Shown in pieces: positions 1 to 8,348 of a stretch of DNA of 64,000 bases. Every line of letters begins with the position of its first letter. The first letter of the stretch is position 1. The translations under genes and the position numbers were made by a program. The notes under the pieces are model-generated. The model was not told the origin of the DNA, did not search any database, and saw only the letters and a program-made list of their open reading frames with translations. This DNA is from Blautia hydrogenotrophica DSM 10507 (lineage in GTDB: Bacteria; Bacillota; Clostridia; Lachnospirales; Lachnospiraceae): contig NZ_CP136423.1 in NCBI RefSeq assembly GCF_034356035.1, positions 1,860,001-1,924,000 on the forward strand. Reading direction: 5' to 3'.

Positions 1-466
1 TGGGCAACCCTGTCACCGCTTCGATCTCACGAAAATAGTTTTTTGCAATCTCCACGGAAGCTGTCTGAGGGCGATTCGCATTTAAGACAAATAACATACG
101 ATAATCTTGTCTTATCACCTGCGGTTGGTACCTAGCTAACACTTTCGCTCCGACCATATCTCCACCCACATCCCAAATTGAAGTAATACTCTCGTCCTGA
201 ATCAGGGTGTTCAGCTCCACAGGCATGGAAGGAACATCTGCGTCGGCGCAAGCTTTTGAATTGGCCACCAGCCAGATTCCTTTCTCTTCAAACAGCTCTC
301 CTTTTTCTCTGGAACGAAAATATGGATTTACCACGTCCAAGTCAGCCAAAGCTACCCTTTTCTTTTTCTCTGCCAGCATCAGTGCCAAGTTTACTGCCAG
401 CTCCGTCTTTCCACTGCCATAATGTCCGACCATGATAGTCAGACGCTTTTCTGTAATCCACCCCAT
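1..466 (-). CDS. P-loop ATPase of the ParA/MinD/CobQ type, partial at left edge
   Basis: The gene begins at an ATG at 466 with GGGAG just upstream and runs off the left edge, so about 155 N-terminal residues are visible and no stop is seen. Residues 14-21 read GHYGSGKT, a Walker A loop at the very N-terminus, followed by a DLDVVNPYFRSRE segment typical of the MinD/ParA-like nucleotide-binding fold and a later WDVGGD Walker-B-like motif. It starts 13 bp after the buk stop and is surely co-transcribed with ptb-buk. In related anaerobes such an ATPase often sits between buk and genes for a 2-oxoacid:ferredoxin oxidoreductase, so a role in that complex or its metal-cluster assembly is possible. 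That role is inference; the ATPase fold is clear. Confidence 0.8.
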   Translation of the reverse strand, partial: MGWITEKRLTIMVGHYGSGKTELAVNLALMLAEKKKRVALADLDVVNPYFRSREKGELFEEKGIWLVANSKACADADVPSMPVELNTLIQDESITSIWDVGGDMVGAKVLARYQPQVIRQDYRMLFVLNANRPQTASVEIAKNYFREIEAVTGLP

Positions 467-479
467 AAGCTTCTCCCAA

Positions 480-1541
480 TCAATACTGCTTTGCTTTCTC
501 CTGTCCCTCCAGCACTCTGAGTACACCGAATGCAAGAGCTTCCATCTCGTTTTCTCCTGGATATATCACTACAGGAGCTACAAAGTCCACACGGTCTTTA
601 ATCCAGTTTGTCAGTCTCTTATCGTAAGCCAGTCCGCCGGTCAACAAAACGGCATCTACCTTTCCGGACAGAGTTGCCACTGCCGCGCCGATGTCACGGC
701 TAATCTGATAAGCCATAGCTTCATAAAACAAAGCCGCTTTTGCGTCTCCGGCTTCAATACGCTTACCGATTTCAATTCCGCTGTTGGTTCCTAAATGAGC
801 CACCGCTCCAGATTTTCCATTCATGACCTTCTGGAAACTTTCCATATTATCGTAGGTATCATTTAAAAAACTGTTAGCTAACGCAGAATACGGAAGCCTT
901 CCCGCGCGCTCTACGGTAAACGGTCCTTCGCCTTCCAACGCACTGTTCACCTCCACGGTACGCCCTTTTGCATGGGCGCCTATGGTAGTTCCTCCACCGA
1001 TATGAGCTACGATTAAATTCAACTCTTCATATTTTTTCCCGATGCTCTCCGCGTAGCTGATAGCCACCGCTTTCTGATTCAGAGCGTGCCAGTTGACATG
1101 ACGCCGCACTTCCGGTCTTCCGGTAACTCTCGCAATCTCGTCCAGCTCGTCTACGCTGGTGGGATTTACGGTGTATACCGGAATGTTATACTTCTGTCCC
1201 AGCTCATAACCGATAATACCGGTGCCATTGGAAGCATGGGACCCATATCTTTCAGATTTCAGATCTTCCACCATCCGCTCATTGATCTCATAAGTTCCGC
1301 TCTCAATTGGACGAAGAAGACCTCCTCTTGCTGCAATCGCATCCACCTTCTCAATAGGATGACCCTTTTCTTCCAGGATTTCCATGACCTTTTTCTCACG
1401 GAAACCAATCGGATCATCGCAGGCCAGCTCTTCCGCCGTGTGCCGGAGAGTTTCCACAAATAAGGGATTTTGTCCCTGATAGATTGCAATCTTTGTGGAA
1501 GTAGAACCAAGATTGAGCACAAGTACGTTCTGTTCTTTCAC
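480..1541 (-). CDS. buk: butyrate kinase
   Basis: Cytosolic acetokinase-family enzyme converting butyryl phosphate and ADP to butyrate and ATP, the energy-yielding last step of the Ptb-Buk route; it may also act on branched-chain acyl phosphates. The 353 residues match family length. The N-terminus carries the phosphate-binding motif LNLGSTSTK (residues 9-17), and HIGGGTT and LTGGLAYD, signatures of the ASKHA fold, follow at about 181 and 301. The start codon is GTG at 1541, preceded by AAAGGAGAATAAG. It lies one base after ptb, so the two are translationally linked, and it is followed 13 bp later by the P-loop ATPase gene. Nothing looks broken. Confidence 0.96.
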   Translation of the reverse strand: MKEQNVLVLNLGSTSTKIAIYQGQNPLFVETLRHTAEELACDDPIGFREKKVMEILEEKGHPIEKVDAIAARGGLLRPIESGTYEINERMVEDLKSERYGSHASNGTGIIGYELGQKYNIPVYTVNPTSVDELDEIARVTGRPEVRRHVNWHALNQKAVAISYAESIGKKYEELNLIVAHIGGGTTIGAHAKGRTVEVNSALEGEGPFTVERAGRLPYSALANSFLNDTYDNMESFQKVMNGKSGAVAHLGTNSGIEIGKRIEAGDAKAALFYEAMAYQISRDIGAAVATLSGKVDAVLLTGGLAYDKRLTNWIKDRVDFVAPVVIYPGENEMEALAFGVLRVLEGQEKAKQY

Positions 1542-1542
1542 C

Positions 1543-2466
1543 TTATTCTCCTTTCTTCTCTTTTGAGGCCGTCAACAATGCAAGCGCAATAGAATTTAAT
1601 TTCGCCTGCTCTGAATCTGCCCGTGAAGTCACAACCACTGGAGCTTTTGCCCCGATAATGATGCCTGCGTTTTCCGCTCTTGCAAAAAAGACCAAGGATT
1701 TGTAAAGAACATTTCCCGCTTCAATCTGCGGAACCAACAGGATGTCCGCCATTCCCGCAGATGCATCTTGAATTCCTTTGTGTTTGGCAGCCTCAACGGA
1801 AACCGCATTGTCCAGAGCAAACGGGCCTGCTACGGTACAGCCGGTGATCTCTCCTTTTTGATTCATCTCCACCAGCTCCTGTGCATCCAAAGTTGCCTGC
1901 ATCTTAGGATTTACCTTCTCCACTGCACAGATACAAGCTGCTATCGGATGCTCGATCCCCAGTGAATGGGCAACAGATACTGCGCTTTGAACGATCTCCT
2001 TTTTGGCATTCACATCCGGTGCAATATTCATTGCCGCGTCCGTCACCAGAAACAGCCGGTCATATCCGTTTACCTCAAACACTGCCACATGGGATAAGAC
2101 TGCAGCTTTTCGAAGCCCATACTCCTTATTTAAAACTGCCTTTAAGATGACGGAAGTATCCACGATCCCCTTCATCAAAATATCTGCCTTGCCCTCTGAT
2201 ACCAGCATCGCTGCTCTTTTACAGGCTTCGGCCTTGTCCGGTTCGTGAATGATTTCAAACTCCTGCGGTGACAACCCTTCCTCCGATAAAATCTCCTGAA
2301 TCTTATCCGAATCCCCCACTAGGATTGCGTTGGCTAATCCGTAATCTACGGCCTTGTGAACGGCTTTTAATACCTCAGCGTCCTGTGCAGCGGCCACTGC
2401 GATTGTCTTCTTAGACTGTCCTTTGACTGCCTCCACAATCTCAGAAATACTTGTAATTTTCTGCAT
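1543..2466 (-). CDS. ptb: phosphate butyryltransferase
   Basis: Converts butyryl-CoA and phosphate to butyryl phosphate and CoA, feeding butyrate kinase encoded one base downstream. The 307-residue length and the phosphotransacetylase-like pattern (KGIVDTSVILKAV near residue 100, VTDAAMNIAPD near 142, GPFALDNAVS near 216, ADILLVPQIEAGN near 241) fit the Ptb family rather than the longer Pta. The ATG at 2466 has AAGGAGGGG upstream. The promoter overlaps a 21-bp dyad at 2501-2521 that could be the operator of the divergently encoded GntR-type regulator. Substrate range (butyryl versus isobutyryl/isovaleryl) cannot be told from sequence; the neighbouring ATPase hints at a branched-chain keto acid link. 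Confidence 0.95.
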   Translation of the reverse strand: MQKITSISEIVEAVKGQSKKTIAVAAAQDAEVLKAVHKAVDYGLANAILVGDSDKIQEILSEEGLSPQEFEIIHEPDKAEACKRAAMLVSEGKADILMKGIVDTSVILKAVLNKEYGLRKAAVLSHVAVFEVNGYDRLFLVTDAAMNIAPDVNAKKEIVQSAVSVAHSLGIEHPIAACICAVEKVNPKMQATLDAQELVEMNQKGEITGCTVAGPFALDNAVSVEAAKHKGIQDASAGMADILLVPQIEAGNVLYKSLVFFARAENAGIIIGAKAPVVVTSRADSEQAKLNSIALALLTASKEKKGE

Positions 2467-2492
2467 AGCCCCTCCTTGATATGTAATACATA

Positions 2493-2521
2493 TTCATAAC
2501 TTGTATGATGTCATATTACAA
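2493..2521 (-). promoter_or_regulatory. predicted sigma-A promoter of ptb-buk
   Basis: On the minus strand TTGTAA (2521-2516), a 17-bp spacer and TATGAA (2498-2493) form a plausible promoter about 30 bp upstream of the ptb start. Confidence 0.5.
2501..2521. promoter_or_regulatory. candidate operator (21-bp dyad) for the GntR/FadR-type regulator
   Basis: Inverted repeat with outer arms TTGTA and TACAA and an inner ATG/CAT around a central base; 8 of 10 position pairs are complementary. It covers the -35 and spacer of the ptb promoter and lies in the 260-bp gap to the divergent regulator gene, the usual place for a FadR-type operator. Binding is inferred. Confidence 0.5.
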
Positions 2522-2663
2522 TGTTTTTTGTCTTATTTCAAGACGGAATATTTAACAAATTACCCCCCCCCATTTTGTGAATATTTTTTTGATTATTTGA
2601 AATATTTGTACAAAAATAATCTTATTTTTCTTAAGATCAGAATTGTCATAACTGTATAAACAT

Positions 2664-2692
2664 TTGACTTTTCGTTTTATATGAAGTATGCT
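2664..2692 (+). promoter_or_regulatory. predicted sigma-A promoter of the GntR-type regulator
   Basis: TTGACT (2664-2669), 17-bp spacer, TATGCT (2687-2692). The -10 contains the first in-frame ATG (2688), which argues that translation begins at the ATG at 2727 instead. Confidence 0.6.
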
Positions 2693-2726
2693 TAGCTTAA
2701 ATCTTTCAAAAGTAAAGGAAAATATT

Positions 2727-3422
2727 ATGGAACTGCAAGATAAGAAAAAGACTCTGTCCCAGCAAGTTTCCGACGGACTTTATAACCTGATTGTCATAGA
2801 ACGACAGTATAAACCAGGTGATAAACTCCCTAATGAAATGGAAATCTCCGCTATGTTCGGCGTCAGCCGTATCACAGTAAGAGATGCTATCAAGACATTG
2901 GTCAGTCAAGGAATTCTAAATGTTTACAGAGGAAAAGGTACTTACGTCGCAGAGAATTTAAATATATACTCTGAAAAAGACCTAAGTAATCTAAACCGGA
3001 TACGACTTCAATTGGATGATTTGTTTGAGGCACGTCTGGCTTTTGAGCCGGTTGTTACCGCTTTGACCTGCCAGAGAGCCACAGATTCAGAAATCGAACA
3101 CATCCTTTTCCGTGGCGCACAAGTTCAAGAGGCAATACTTGCCGGTACATACAACGGTAAAGTAGAGCGGAAATTCCACAAATCTATTGCACTTGCCAGT
3201 CACAATGAATTTTTCAATGTCGTCACTCCCATCATCAGTAATTCTATTGAAACACTCCTCTCTGTAACAAAAATTAACAAGACTTTGACAGACATTCCTC
3301 TAAATGACCATGCAATCATCATGCAATACATTAAAAAACGCGACTCTGAGAGTGCAAGATGTGCAATGGAACTGCATATACGAAATGTCTTCGACGAATT
3401 GTTGAATCGAACAAATGGTTAG
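2727..3422 (+). CDS. GntR family transcriptional regulator, FadR-like
   Basis: DNA-binding repressor/activator of about 231 residues. An N-terminal winged helix (about residues 5-75, with LPNEMEISAMFGVSRITV in the recognition region) is followed by an all-helical FCD-type effector domain (about 90-225) with acidic and histidine residues (FHKSIALASHNEF) often used for metal and carboxylate binding. I place the start at 2727 because the upstream ATG at 2688 lies inside the predicted -10 hexamer, and AAAGGA precedes 2727. It is divergent from ptb-buk and is the obvious candidate regulator of that operon, probably responding to a short-chain or branched acid or acyl-CoA. Target and ligand are inferred. 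Confidence 0.88.
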   Translation: MELQDKKKTLSQQVSDGLYNLIVIERQYKPGDKLPNEMEISAMFGVSRITVRDAIKTLVSQGILNVYRGKGTYVAENLNIYSEKDLSNLNRIRLQLDDLFEARLAFEPVVTALTCQRATDSEIEHILFRGAQVQEAILAGTYNGKVERKFHKSIALASHNEFFNVVTPIISNSIETLLSVTKINKTLTDIPLNDHAIIMQYIKKRDSESARCAMELHIRNVFDELLNRTNG

Positions 3423-3474
3423 ATTTTACATCGTAATTGTTTTATAGGGGAAATTTTATGGGGAAACGGGACAC

Positions 3475-3522
3475 AAAAAGCCTGGCCTCCAGTCAATCAA
3501 CAGGCTGGAAGCCAGGCTTTTT
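3475..3522. terminator. bidirectional intrinsic terminator between gntR and the carboxypeptidase gene
   Basis: Arms AAAAAGCCTGGC (3475-3486) and GCCAGGCTTTTT (3511-3522) with a shorter inner pairing. T-runs occur on both strands, serving the two convergent genes. Confidence 0.9.
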
Positions 3523-3542
3523 CGCGGTAATCGCCGCAGATA

Positions 3543-4748
3543 TTAATGAAAAAAACGGTGAAACACCTGGTCCATACACCAGGCAAAATTTATTCTCTGA
3601 ACAGAAGCCGCAAGTTTTACCGGATATTCTTGCAATTTCTCACCGTCCAGATAAAAACTGACTGTTCCCACCTGCTGGCCTTTTTTCACAGGCGCTCTCA
3701 GCATCGAGGGTGTCTCGCAGTGCATTTTGATCTTTTCACCTTTTTTTAGCAAAATTCTCTGATCTTTATCTTTTTGTGGACATTCACAGATTACATTTAC
3801 CCGAGCCGTGTCATAGAGTTGCCCACTCTTAGGAATTCCATCCTTCACTGTAATCACATGCAAGGACGGTTCTTTCCAATAAGCCGCCAATTGATAGTTT
3901 TCCATCCCATAGTCCAAAAGAGTGCGTGCATCCTGCCATTTATAGCTCTTGTTCCCCGGCCATCCACAAGCCAGTAGTGCCACGATAAAAGTACGGCCAT
4001 CTCTCTGCCATGCGCAGACATAACAGTATCCTGCATCCGCCGTAAACCCTGTCTTTCCGGCAATGACTCCATCCATCATGTCCAAAAAGGCATTGGCATT
4101 GGTCACCACAAACTGCCGTTTGCCGCTGATGTCTGAAAAACTGTACTCACGTGTCTGCGCAATTGTCAGGAAAGCAGGATTAGAGATCGCATAACGCATG
4201 ATAAGCGCAAGATCTGTGGCTGTCGTCCCATGTTTTCCTCCTGTATCGCTGGCATCTAGCCCATTCGGCGTCACAAAATGAGTATCCGTACAGCCAATCT
4301 CTTTTGCCTTGTCGTTCATCATCTTGGCGAAGCCTTCCACGGACCCACCGAGGTGTTCTGCTATTGCCACGGCTGAGTCGTTGTGACTCTTAAGCATCAG
4401 TGAATACAGCAGATCTTCCAGATAGTAAGTCTCCCCCTCCACGATGTTCAGCTGCACATCCGGTTGAGCTGCTGCTTTCGCTGAGACAGTCACCACATCA
4501 TCACCGTCTCCTAGCTCTAGCGCCAAAATACAGGTCAGTACTTTTGTCGTACTGGCATTGGCACGGACAGTCTTACCATCTTTCTCATAAAGAACTCTAC
4601 CATTCGAGCCATCCATCAAGACAGCTGATGCCGCGTGCAGCGAGCTTGGCTGCAATTCCTCCGCAGCTCTTACCGGACAACAAGTCCAAGACAATAATAG
4701 ATTTATACTCAAAAACAATCCAATCCATCGTCGATAAAATCTCTCCAT
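3543..4748 (-). CDS. D-alanyl-D-alanine carboxypeptidase (PBP5/DacF-like)
   Basis: Exported serine-type D,D-carboxypeptidase (peptidase family S11) that trims the terminal D-Ala of peptidoglycan stem peptides. Numbering from the ATG at 4748, there is an N-terminal hydrophobic signal segment (about 7-22, followed by the Cys pair of SWTCCPVRA), then SxxK as STTK (66-69), SxN as SHN (121-123) and KTG (232-234), all in the expected order. The C-terminal 110 residues form the beta-rich PBP5_C-like domain. I prefer 4748 over the ATG at 4760 because GGGGGTG stands just before 4748. CC within the signal could allow lipidation, but no clean lipobox is seen. Sporulation or vegetative role cannot be decided. 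A second homologue lies at 8349-9593. Confidence 0.92.
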   Translation of the reverse strand: MERFYRRWIGLFLSINLLLSWTCCPVRAAEELQPSSLHAASAVLMDGSNGRVLYEKDGKTVRANASTTKVLTCILALELGDGDDVVTVSAKAAAQPDVQLNIVEGETYYLEDLLYSLMLKSHNDSAVAIAEHLGGSVEGFAKMMNDKAKEIGCTDTHFVTPNGLDASDTGGKHGTTATDLALIMRYAISNPAFLTIAQTREYSFSDISGKRQFVVTNANAFLDMMDGVIAGKTGFTADAGYCYVCAWQRDGRTFIVALLACGWPGNKSYKWQDARTLLDYGMENYQLAAYWKEPSLHVITVKDGIPKSGQLYDTARVNVICECPQKDKDQRILLKKGEKIKMHCETPSMLRAPVKKGQQVGTVSFYLDGEKLQEYPVKLAASVQRINFAWCMDQVFHRFFH

Positions 4749-4914
4749 AAGCACCCCCATATCTTATTCTATGAAAAAACTCAACAATTATTCCTATCTT
4801 TGACAGACCAAGCTGCCAAAGCAACAGGAATAAGCGCTTCATTTTTCTCAAAAATAAGTCGGGGACATTGCGTCAAAATTCATTTTCGTGTATGATAGTA
4901 GCTGAGGTGATAAG

Positions 4915-5277
4915 GTGAAAAAAAAGACAGAATTAGCAGAAATAGAGGTATGCAGTGAAAAACACACGCATACCCACATCAAGAAGAACATTATCCCGAA
5001 TCCGGAGGTTCTCCAGAATTTGGCAGATCTGTTCAAAGTTTTCGGAGACCCCACAAGAATTCGAATCTTATATGCGCTTTCCGCTCAGGAACTCTGTGTC
5101 TGTGACATTGCATCCATCCTGGAGATGAGCCAAAGCGCAATCTCCCATCAGCTTAGAGTTCTAAAACAGAGCCAGCTGGTAAATTTCCGAAGGGACGGCA
5201 AGACCGTCTATTATTCTCTGGCTGACTCCCACGTGGCGACGATTCTCAACCAGGGATTAGAGCATGTGCTCGAGTGA
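4915..5277 (+). CDS. ArsR/SmtB family metal-sensing repressor
   Basis: Small winged-helix repressor of 120 residues that should release DNA on binding metal. The alpha-5 zinc site of SmtB/CzrA is complete: D104, H106, H117 and E120 (D-x-H-x10-H-x2-E). The alpha-3N-type ELCVCD motif and a Cys/His-rich N-terminus (C-S-E-K-H-T-H-T-H) are also present, so it may bind at two sites. It starts with GTG at 4915 after GAGGTGAT. The odd point is context: it is followed 7 bp later by a convergent gene and has no efflux pump or transporter beside it, so its targets must be elsewhere or it regulates only itself. Zinc (or Cd/Co/Pb) specificity is inferred from the ligand pattern. Confidence 0.92.
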   Translation: MKKKTELAEIEVCSEKHTHTHIKKNIIPNPEVLQNLADLFKVFGDPTRIRILYALSAQELCVCDIASILEMSQSAISHQLRVLKQSQLVNFRRDGKTVYYSLADSHVATILNQGLEHVLE

Positions 5278-5284
5278 AGTTGCA

Positions 5285-6067
5285 TCACAGATATTTATAG
5301 TTTCGGTCGAAACGGGCAGGCAGTGGTTCCAGTGTTTTTGCGCATACTGACACGCTTTTCAAGAGATCAGGCGCATCGCTTTTAGCTGTCTCATACAATG
5401 TTCTCAATCTGTTTAGATAAGGATCCAAAGACGGGTCCTTTTCTTTTCGCATGATATGCTCTGACAGCTTCCCTTGCCCGCAAGCTTTCAGCGCTGCTAC
5501 TAGCAGTCTCTGCCTCCAGGAGTTCCGATAAATCATAAGATTCGTAGTCCTCTTCATCATACACAGAGAACGGTAGATGGTCAGAGGAGAAAACTCTGGA
5601 AATACTTTCTGTATCGTCCTAGCAGTTTTCCTATCAGGCTGAATACAACAGGATGGACGGTAGACAAAGGGGTCCTTTCCGTCTTTCTCCATAAGCAGAC
5701 GATCTAACTCCTTTTCAATCAATGTGTGAGATACCTCAGACTCTATAGAGTAAATATAAGGATGACAGGTACTGTCCAGGAGAAAATGACAAACAAATCC
5801 CAGCAGGTACACGAAAAGTGCTTCGTCTCCCTCGTCATGTGCACGGCGCAGTCCTCTTTCCAGGAAAGGTCTCGCAATCTCCTGGTGCATGTTTACCCCA
5901 TGCTGATTCACTCGGTTTTTGTACAGATGAAAGTAAAATAAAATGTCAGGGCCATGCAGTCCAATCCGGTAGAGCCGTCCATGGCGCCGGATTTTTTCTC
6001 GTTCTTCCTGCGGGAGCATACGATAGACTTCCCGCCCAAAAAGATCGTGGGTAAATGTAGTCGGCAT
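5285..6067 (-). CDS. zinc-dependent phospholipase C family protein
   Basis: 260-residue all-alpha protein with the S1/P1 nuclease/phospholipase C-like histidine pattern: an N-terminal TFTHDLFG, LHGPDI (about 37-42), a GFVCHFLLDSTCHPY block (about 89-103) and a following E-x-x-HTLIEKELD helix. These supply the His/Asp ligands of a multi-zinc site. No signal peptide is visible, so it probably acts inside the cell, unlike secreted alpha-toxins. The physiological substrate is unknown; the family is common as a single conserved gene in Lachnospiraceae. It ends 7 bp from the convergent arsR gene and is followed upstream by scpB 13 bp away. Confidence 0.78.
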   Translation of the reverse strand: MPTTFTHDLFGREVYRMLPQEEREKIRRHGRLYRIGLHGPDILFYFHLYKNRVNQHGVNMHQEIARPFLERGLRRAHDEGDEALFVYLLGFVCHFLLDSTCHPYIYSIESEVSHTLIEKELDRLLMEKDGKDPFVYRPSCCIQPDRKTARTIQKVFPEFSPLTIYRSLCMMKRTTNLMIYRNSWRQRLLVAALKACGQGKLSEHIMRKEKDPSLDPYLNRLRTLYETAKSDAPDLLKSVSVCAKTLEPLPARFDRNYKYL

Positions 6068-6080
6068 CTTTGGTCTCCTC

Positions 6081-6650
6081 CTATATATCCAGACGCAGCT
6101 GTATTTCCTCTTCCGCTTCCGCCTTAAAGTCTTCCATTTTCACCGGATTCATAACCGGCAGTTCATCCAAATTCTCCACACCGAAACAGCGCAGAAATTC
6201 CTCTGTAGTTCCCAGTAAAATCGGTCTTCCCGGCGCGTCAAGCCTTCCTAACTCTGTGACCAGACCATATTCCATCAATTTGTTGACTGCATGGTCACAC
6301 TTAACCCCTCGTATTTTCTCGATTTCCAATTTCGTCACCGGTTGCTTGTACGCGATAATCGACAGCGTCTCCAACATCACATCCGAGAGTACTACCTTTT
6401 GGGGCTGCATCGCAATACGAATCAGATAGCTATAATACTCCTTTTTGGTACAGAGCTGATATGCCTGGTCCAATTCAATAATCTGAATGCCTCGGTCTTC
6501 CTCCTGATAGCGCAACATCAGATTGTGAATAATTTTTTCCGTGGTTTTATGATCCTGTTCTAAAGCCTTTGCAATCAAAGAGAGCTCGACTGCGCCTCCC
6601 ATCGCAAACAGAATCGCCTCAACCGCGGCTTCTAGTTCCTTCAATCCCAT
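6081..6650 (-). CDS. scpB: segregation and condensation protein B
   Basis: Winged-helix kleisin partner of the SMC-ScpAB complex that compacts and segregates the chromosome. The 189 residues contain two winged-helix units; the conserved SIIAYKQPVTKLEIEKIRG segment (about 96-114) and the GRPILLGTT element near residue 141 are diagnostic. The gene follows scpA by 9 bp with GAGGATGAG before the ATG, the usual order in Firmicutes. smc itself is not in the window. Confidence 0.95.
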   Translation of the reverse strand: MGLKELEAAVEAILFAMGGAVELSLIAKALEQDHKTTEKIIHNLMLRYQEEDRGIQIIELDQAYQLCTKKEYYSYLIRIAMQPQKVVLSDVMLETLSIIAYKQPVTKLEIEKIRGVKCDHAVNKLMEYGLVTELGRLDAPGRPILLGTTEEFLRCFGVENLDELPVMNPVKMEDFKAEAEEEIQLRLDI

Positions 6651-6659
6651 ATCTCATCC

Positions 6660-7406
6660 TCATTTCTCCACACGATCAATGATGATGTCATCAAACAGTG
6701 ACTCCTGAGCCACCCGTATTTCTCCCATCTTCATCAATTCTAAAATAGCTAAAAATGTGACGACCACCTGCATCTTGCCGGCCTGTTCTTCTAGAAGATC
6801 TCGAAAGGAAAATCTACCGTGGTTGCCGGCATAGGCTCTCACATATTCCATTTTCTGTGGCAGGCTGACATCTTCTCTTTCAATCTTTCCGAATTTACTG
6901 CGGATAGGGTCTACTTTATCCTCCTGTCTGCGAATCACAGAACGATAAATCGCATTTAGCCTGTCTAAGGTAATTCCTTCTAGCAGCTTCGCCGGGTTCA
7001 CCGGTACACGGTATTCCAGGACTTCTCTGGGAATATCCGGTTCTCGGTAAAAGATCTTATCCGCATCCTCCATGCGATCTTTTAATTCATAAGACATATA
7101 TTTGTACATCTTATACTCCAAAAGCTTTTCAACCAATTCCGCCCGAGGATCCTCTTCAGTTCCTTCCTCATTCACTTCTTTAGGAAGCAGCATTTTGCAT
7201 TTGATATCCAGCAAAGTCGCTGCCATCACCAAAAATTCGCTCATGACGCCCAAATTCTCTGATTCCATCTGATGGATATAAGCCATATACTGATCTGTAA
7301 TCTCCACAATGGGAATATCGTAGATATCAATTTTATTTTTGTCAATCAGGTGGAGCAGAAGATCCAGCGGACCTTCGAACACCGGAAGCTTCACGGGAAT
7401 CGCCAT
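6660..7406 (-). CDS. scpA: segregation and condensation protein A (kleisin)
   Basis: Kleisin subunit bridging the SMC heads. The N-terminus FEGPLDLLLHLIDKNKIDIYDIPIVEIT pattern (about residues 10-37) and a C-terminal winged helix (VTFLAILELMKMGEI near 214) define the family; 248 residues is normal length. GAGGGTAAGAT precedes the ATG at 7406. It forms an operon with scpB and perhaps the downstream phospholipase-like gene. Confidence 0.95.
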   Translation of the reverse strand: MAIPVKLPVFEGPLDLLLHLIDKNKIDIYDIPIVEITDQYMAYIHQMESENLGVMSEFLVMAATLLDIKCKMLLPKEVNEEGTEEDPRAELVEKLLEYKMYKYMSYELKDRMEDADKIFYREPDIPREVLEYRVPVNPAKLLEGITLDRLNAIYRSVIRRQEDKVDPIRSKFGKIEREDVSLPQKMEYVRAYAGNHGRFSFRDLLEEQAGKMQVVVTFLAILELMKMGEIRVAQESLFDDIIIDRVEK

Positions 7407-7484
7407 ATCTTACCCTCTCTCGTCGTCTCAAAAATTCACAACCTACATTGTACTGAAAATCTTCGTATTTGTAAAGCGCCAACG

Positions 7485-8309
7485 TCAATCCGCCGCGCAC
7501 AGCGTAACCTCCAGCAAAACTCTGGGATTGTGAATTCGAAACGGCAGCGTGTGCTCGCCCAGACCGGCACTGACCAGCATTCTTTGGTCTCCTCGAATAA
7601 AATCCCCGCAGCAGTATCGAGGAAACGGCCAAAACTGCGGAGAGATCAAACCGTGCCGACGCGAAAAGCGCATCAGTCCCCCGTGGTAATGGCCGGACAG
7701 AATCAAATCTGCTCCCCAATCAAAATAAGCCTGCCCATATTTAGGATTATGTGCCAGGAGAATCTCAAACTCTCTTTTTGTGTCCCCTCTCTCACCTTGT
7801 AAAAGCTCAGTGATATGCTCAGCGGTGAGCCGAGGGGACAAAGGCTTCTTGTAAAAGCTCTGCTCTAGTTCCAATCCATAGATTCGAAAAGAAGTTCCTT
7901 CCACATCAAAAGTCTCGCTCTCGTTGTGCAGCATACGCACGCCGCAGGATACCAGCTCTCTCTCATAGTCCATATACCTGCTGCCGTAGAACTCAGTATT
8001 TGTCATCATCCGGTGCTCATGGTTTCCCAGTGCATACCATACTGGATAATTCTCAGCTAATCTTTGGAGCAGTTCCAGAGAAACTCGCATTCCCTGCCCG
8101 AAATGCAGCTTTCCCACAATCATATCTCCGCCCACCAAAATCCCGTCCGGCTTAAAAGAAGCAATCGCCCTTAGCAAGCTTCGGTTTTCTCCTGCGAATT
8201 CTGTTCCATGCAGATCACTGAGGAAGCAAAATCGCACCGGTCTGCTTCCCGGAATCATTTTCTTAGACTGAAATGTATAAGTTTCCAGACAAAATTTCGG
8301 CGTTTTCAT
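7485..8309 (-). CDS. metallophosphoesterase (calcineurin-like)
   Basis: 274-residue phosphoesterase with the five metal-binding motifs of the family in order: DLHG (about 32-35), GGDM (60-63), GNHEH (95-99), a His in the LLAHNP stretch and SGHYHGG near 206. This layout matches YkuE/YaeI-type enzymes acting on lipid or nucleotide substrates, but unlike YkuE no N-terminal membrane or Tat signal is seen. Substrate unknown. It follows the second carboxypeptidase gene by 39 bp and may share its transcript. Confidence 0.88.
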   Translation of the reverse strand: MKTPKFCLETYTFQSKKMIPGSRPVRFCFLSDLHGTEFAGENRSLLRAIASFKPDGILVGGDMIVGKLHFGQGMRVSLELLQRLAENYPVWYALGNHEHRMMTNTEFYGSRYMDYERELVSCGVRMLHNESETFDVEGTSFRIYGLELEQSFYKKPLSPRLTAEHITELLQGERGDTKREFEILLAHNPKYGQAYFDWGADLILSGHYHGGLMRFSRRHGLISPQFWPFPRYCCGDFIRGDQRMLVSAGLGEHTLPFRIHNPRVLLEVTLCAAD

Positions 8310-8348
8310 TGGTAATCCTCCCTAGAATTTTAATCCGTACACCAAAGA

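Noticed and set aside
3437..3661. 74-codon plus-strand frame after gntR
   Set aside because: It runs through the bidirectional terminator and antisense into the carboxypeptidase gene; not coding.
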